Notes under the pieces: generated by a model | Database searches by the model: none | What the model saw: the letters and a program-made list of their open reading frames with translations, nothing else | What the model was told of the DNA's origin: nothing | Part shown: in pieces, positions 5,613-7,960 of the stretch | Numbering within the stretch: position 1 is the stretch's first letter | How the letters are laid out: every line of letters starts with the position of its first letter | Translations under genes and position numbers: made by a program | NCBI RefSeq assembly: GCF_900765565.1 | Contig: NZ_CAAFRZ010000255.1 | Span: 1 to 7,960 of the forward strand | Origin: an uncultured Dialister sp. | Lineage (GTDB): Bacteria > Bacillota > Negativicutes > Veillonellales > Dialisteraceae | Direction: 5' to 3' | DNA length: 7,960 bases

Positions 5613-6597
5613 AGGGTTTAACTCCTTTTACCGCTTCCTTCGCATCGATCCGCACGTCGCCGTGGTCCGTGTCGATGAGCACATACCGATCATTGCCCAT
5701 GCCCATTTCCTTCATGTACGTCAGCTGGCGAAGGCCGTGGCGGGACTCCATCCGTTCCACCAGGTCATGGTGATCTTCTTCCTTCATGGCGTACACCATA
5801 TCCACCGATGCCTGGTCAATGGCCAGGATATCCAGGGATGCCAGGATGCCCACATTCGGCGTCACCACAGGCATGGCGTTTACCCCTTCGCAGTCGCAGG
5901 ACACAGACATGTTCCGCATGACGTTGATGAAGGCGATATGTTTTCCGAAATAATCTACCGTTGCCTTGGAGGATTCGGTGATTCGTTCCATGAATTCTTC
6001 CTTTGCAATGGACCACTGCCCCTGACCTGGGTAGGTATGAATCATGGCCTTGCCGATACGGCCATCGGCACATCCGATGCCGATATTCTTGTTGGAGCCG
6101 CCGAAGCCGCCCTGCACATGGCCCTTGAAATGGGTAAGCACCAGCATGGAGTCATAGCTGGTCTGGTGGCTGCCCACGGACATTTCGGTGAACCATTTTC
6201 CCCCTTTCACCGGAAGCATGGTGGTCCCTTCTTCATCCATAATATCCACCGGCGCAAAGGTCCAGCCGTTCACTTCCAGCGTTTTCCTGTGTTTTTCCGT
6301 AGTATACCGGTCACCATCGTAATAGGTATTCGTTTCCACGATATGGGCGCCGGGGATTTCCTTTGCCAGAAGCTCCTTCACCCAGGGCCGGGGGATGATA
6401 TTCGGTCCATGCTGTTCCCCGGTATGGAGTTTAACCGCTACCTTGCCGGTCAGATTTTCCTTAATCCGTTCATACATGCGGATCAGTCCTTCTGCAGACA
6501 GGTCCCGGGTGAAATATACAATAGATTCATTGCCCCTTCTTTCTTCATAGGGCACATAATGGTCTCCGCCGATGCCGGCTTTCTTTTCTTCTGCCAT
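5599..6597 (-). CDS. DUF362 domain protein
   Basis: A 332-residue protein of the DUF362 family, whose biochemical role is poorly defined. Family features seen are VAVKLHTGE (53-61), a THFKGHVQGGFGGSNKNIGIGCADGRIG stretch (about 155-182) rich in Gly and basic residues, a CDC pair (Cys234, Cys236) in SVSCDCEGVNAMP, and the PNVGILASLDILAIDQASVDMV segment. There is no appended 4Fe-4S ferredoxin domain, which some family members have, although the CDC cysteines could bind metal. The frame is open to 6657, but the ATG at 6597 with AGGAGG four to five bases upstream is chosen over the unsupported 20-residue extension. It overlaps the HAD gene downstream. Repeat copy C lies directly upstream, and the promoter is unclear. 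Confidence 0.85.
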   Translation of the reverse strand: MAEEKKAGIGGDHYVPYEERRGNESIVYFTRDLSAEGLIRMYERIKENLTGKVAVKLHTGEQHGPNIIPRPWVKELLAKEIPGAHIVETNTYYDGDRYTTEKHRKTLEVNGWTFAPVDIMDEEGTTMLPVKGGKWFTEMSVGSHQTSYDSMLVLTHFKGHVQGGFGGSNKNIGIGCADGRIGKAMIHTYPGQGQWSIAKEEFMERITESSKATVDYFGKHIAFINVMRNMSVSCDCEGVNAMPVVTPNVGILASLDILAIDQASVDMVYAMKEEDHHDLVERMESRHGLRQLTYMKEMGMGNDRYVLIDTDHGDVRIDAKEAVKGVKPFGKE

Positions 6598-6644
6598 GGT
6601 TACCTCCTGAATGTATGAAAATGAATAGTTGCCAATCGGACTAC

Positions 6645-6894
6645 TGCGGTTTGACAAGCTGTTGGAGCGAACGGTTTGGCATGCTTGCGGATAGAGTCAC
6701 TCGCATGGAGCTCCTGGCTTCTAGCGACTAGCTGTTAGGAAGGCTGATCCGCCTGCGGCGCTTCTACCCGGTATTTCCGTCAGTCATTCGTGCCGTAGGC
6801 TGGCCAGCTTTCCTGGAAGCTAGCCGCTAGAAGCTAGAAGCTCTCACGCGTTTGACTCTACCCATCAGCGTCGCTCCAACAGCTCACTGAAATT
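6645..6894 (+). repeat. Full-length long palindromic repeat, copy C
   Basis: Same orientation as copy B and nearly identical to it across the middle (TTGGCATGCTTG at 6676-6687 through the CATCAGCG block at about 6870). The outer arms match each other perfectly over 14 bp (6657-6670 with 6871-6884) but differ from those of B: GTTGGAGCGA here, GTTGGGTTTGGCG there. The two arms have changed together. CTAG occurs five times. The loop reads CCCGGTATTTCCG. It sits between the cupin stop and the DUF362 start, so it would lie in the DUF362 leader if transcription begins further upstream. Confidence 0.85.
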
Positions 6895-6910
6895 GAAAGC
6901 TTACTTCTGC

Positions 6911-6941
6911 ATTATACGCCTTAAAGCTCACTTCAAGTCAA
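6911..6941 (-). promoter_or_regulatory. Possible promoter upstream of repeat C and DUF362
   Basis: A perfect TATAAT (6911-6916) on the minus strand, with TTGACT (6936-6941) upstream at a long 19-base spacing. If used, the transcript would carry the whole palindromic repeat in the DUF362 leader. The spacing makes this uncertain. Confidence 0.3.
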
Positions 6942-6943
6942 AG

Positions 6944-7387
6944 CTATTTTTCGTCCAAAAATGCAGCGGCTTCCGGATTCTTCCGGATTTCTTCTATATC
7001 TTCCTCCGTCGGATATACCGGGATATCCCGATCATGGTTCACAAGGCACAGGAAGCCAAGAATATCCCCCATGTCCGCCTTGAACTGGTGCCACTGCCAG
7101 GGTGGAATAGTCATGAAGTCTCCCTCATGCACTTCATGTACCTCATTTCCAAGAAGCACATGGCCCTTCCCTTTGAAAATCAGGACCACATGCATATGGT
7201 GGTGATGCTCGAAGGAAGAGAATCCTCCCTTCTCCACCTGGAAATACCGGAACTGCACCGGGAGATCTGCTTCATTATCGAAAAGGATCTGCTTCGTCAC
7301 ATCCCGGAATACACCGGGGTTTTCTTTGTAAATGTGGGGTTCAATACCATCCCACCGGTTTTTCTCTTTATGGAAACGATGAATCAT
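6944..7387 (-). CDS. Small single-domain cupin protein
   Basis: A 147-residue cytoplasmic protein with one cupin beta-barrel. Cupin motif 1 is GGFSSFEHHHHMHVVLIFKGKG (54-75), with a cluster of histidines at 61-64 and His66. Motif 2 is EGDFMTIPPWQWHQF (88-102), with His100. These histidines are the probable metal ligands. The Glu usual in motif 1 is not at its usual place and His66 may stand in. The C-terminal tail (YPTEEDIEEIRKNPEAAAFL) is acidic and probably helical. The role is unknown; small cupins include metal-dependent enzymes and sensors. The ATG at 7387 follows AGGAGG at eight bases, and a good promoter sits 40 bases upstream. Confidence 0.87.
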   Translation of the reverse strand: MIHRFHKEKNRWDGIEPHIYKENPGVFRDVTKQILFDNEADLPVQFRYFQVEKGGFSSFEHHHHMHVVLIFKGKGHVLLGNEVHEVHEGDFMTIPPWQWHQFKADMGDILGFLCLVNHDRDIPVYPTEEDIEEIRKNPEAAAFLDEK

Positions 7388-7426
7388 GACTGTATCCTCC
7401 TGTTTATTCTGATCACTGATATTTTT

Positions 7427-7455
7427 ATTTTAACATAAGGAACGGTCCCTGTTAA
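7427..7455 (-). promoter_or_regulatory. Promoter of the cupin gene
   Basis: TTAACA (7450-7455), a 17-base spacer and TAAAAT (7427-7432) on the minus strand, each one base from consensus. The expected start is near 7420, giving a leader of about 33 bases. Confidence 0.75.
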
Positions 7456-7468
7456 AAATCCAGATCAT

Positions 7469-7504
7469 TTTGCATACTGACGGATAGAGTCCCTGGTCCT
7501 GGAC
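7469..7504 (+). repeat. Fragment of the palindromic repeat arm
   Basis: The 23 bases at 7469-7491 recur at 7541-7563 with two mismatches, including the ACTGACGGATAGAGTC or GCTGACGGATAGAGTC core of the arm. This looks like a partial duplication of the end of copy D. A short palindrome, GGTCCTGGACC, lies at its right edge. Confidence 0.6.
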
Positions 7505-7524
7505 CCATAGCCCCAAGAGAAACG

Positions 7525-7537
7525 GCCGCTTCGCGGC
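7525..7537. repeat. Short perfect hairpin
   Basis: GCCGC/GCGGC around a TTC loop, between the two direct copies of the arm segment. There is no adjacent T-run, so it is not a clear terminator. Confidence 0.6.
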
Positions 7538-7540
7538 AGA

Positions 7541-7891
7541 TTTGTATGCTGACGGATAGAGTCACTCCCATAGATCTTCCGGCTTTCAGGGACCAGCCCG
7601 GGTCATAAATGACCGTCGGAAATAATCGGTATGGAGCGCCGCAGGCAGATCAGCCTTCCCAGGGAAGCGCTGATTAATTCGCAGAGTCAGATTTCATAAG
7701 GATTTTTATGCACTGCTTCGTCATAATCCTCCTTAAATAGCTCGCTATTCGCGTCGGATCATTCCTCGCATTGCATAAAAATCCAAGAATAAAATCTGAC
7801 AACGATTTAATCAGTGCTTCCCTGGAGTCTCCATGCGAATGGCTATACCCAACAGCACCAAAAACCAACAGCTCCACCGGCTGAAATATCC
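7541..7891 (-). repeat. Long palindromic repeat, copy D, inverted and interrupted
   Basis: Read on the minus strand this copy aligns with B and C: terminus GGATATTTCAG (7881-7891), GGAGCTGTTGG, the CATTCGCATGGAG block, GGCTGATCTGCCTGCGGCGC (7638-7655), a loop with ATTTCCG, then GTGACTCTATCC. It is the most diverged copy and the CTAG-rich core is largely lost. A second palindrome (7659-7825) occupies the place where B and C have the left CTAG block. Its far end (toward 7541) diverges after the GTCAGC block and lacks the GAGCTGTTGG terminus. Confidence 0.7.
7659..7825. mobile_element. Second, unrelated full-length palindrome nested in copy D (MITE-like)
   Basis: The 167 bases form a single long imperfect hairpin. 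The ends are CCAGGGAAGC and GCTTCCCTGG, followed by GCTGATTAA against TTAATCAGTG, GTCAGATTT against AAATCTGAC, and a perfect 12-bp match GATTTTTATGCA (7701-7712) with TGCATAAAAATC (7772-7783). The exact centre is AATAGC-TC-GCTATT (7736-7749). No credible coding sequence is inside, because the open frame across it is a by-product of the symmetry. No clear target-site duplication was seen. Confidence 0.75.
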
Positions 7892-7892
7892 T

Positions 7893-7960
7893 ATCGAGTA
7901 GGAGGCGGGCTTCGGCCCGCCGACCTCTCACACCACCGTACGTACCGTTCGGTATACGGC
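7893..7960 (-). ncRNA. 3' end of a group II intron (domains V and VI), continuing beyond the window
   Basis: On the minus strand, 7960-7935 reads as most of a domain V hairpin: GCCGTA-TACC, a GAAC loop, GGTA, a two-base CG bulge, then TACGGT. Next comes GGTGTGAGAGG and domain VI (7929-7896), with stem GAG-AGG and GGCGGGC-CGAA-GCCCGCC closing on CCT-A-CTC. The single bulged A (7899) lies seven bases from the 3' end, the correct place for the branch-point adenosine, and the intron ends in GAT, fitting the AY rule. The 3' splice site is therefore at about 7893/7892. Any intron-encoded reverse transcriptase would lie past the right edge. The 3' exon is the terminus of repeat copy D. Confidence 0.85.

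Noticed and set aside
5509..6618. Plus-strand open frame of 369 codons opposite DUF362
   Set aside because: His-rich, implausible composition, antisense to two motif-bearing genes and without a ribosome site.
6893..6943. Terminator for the cupin gene
   Set aside because: The gap has a direct repeat (GAAGTGAGCTTT and GAAGTAAGCTTT) but no stable hairpin with a T-run. Termination may rely on repeat C.
7674..7931. 85-codon minus-strand open frame across the right-end repeats
   Set aside because: It runs through the nested palindrome, repeat D and the intron domain VI, has no ribosome site and shows no protein features.
1..7960. tRNA or rRNA genes
   Set aside because: No cloverleaf with a T-loop GTTCGA-type signature and no rRNA-like conserved segments were seen on either strand.

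Overview
The window is about 8 kb of a low-to-mid-GC bacterial chromosome. All nine protein genes lie on the minus strand. Strong AGGAGG-type ribosome binding sites, TTG and GTG starts, U-tailed intrinsic terminators and a yybP-ykoY riboswitch point to a Bacillota (Firmicutes) host. The protein style would fit a Negativicute such as Dialister or Megasphaera, but that is a weak guess from sequence feel only.

In minus-strand transcription order the window holds: the 3' end of a group II intron entering from the right edge (7893-7960+); a repeat-rich gene-free stretch (7388-7892); a small cupin gene (6944-7387); a repeat copy (about 6645-6894); an overlapping gene pair for a DUF362 protein and a HAD phosphatase (4872-6597); a manganese-riboswitch-controlled mntP gene with its own promoter and terminators (4024-4825); a second repeat copy (3734-3990); a histidine-phosphatase gene (3044-3694); a structured non-coding gap (2854-3043); and an operon of a YbaK-type deacylase, a PLP aminotransferase and two tandem half-size DMT-type membrane proteins (151-2790). 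An attenuator-like hairpin separates the last two genes from the first two. A degenerate repeat copy abuts the end of that operon (26-150).

The genes are ordinary housekeeping or accessory metabolism. The two tandem membrane proteins probably act as a heteromeric transporter, and the riboswitch should switch MntP manganese export on when manganese is high.

The unusual part is between the genes. A family of long palindromic elements of roughly 250 bp occurs in four intergenic gaps. Each full copy is almost entirely one imperfect inverted repeat and is rich in CTAG. The ends differ between copies but match within a copy. One copy (7541-7891) is inverted relative to the others, contains a second unrelated full-length palindrome (7659-7825), and has the group II intron ending one base outside its terminus. 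This looks like a family of non-autonomous mobile or structural elements serving as a landing zone for other mobile DNA.
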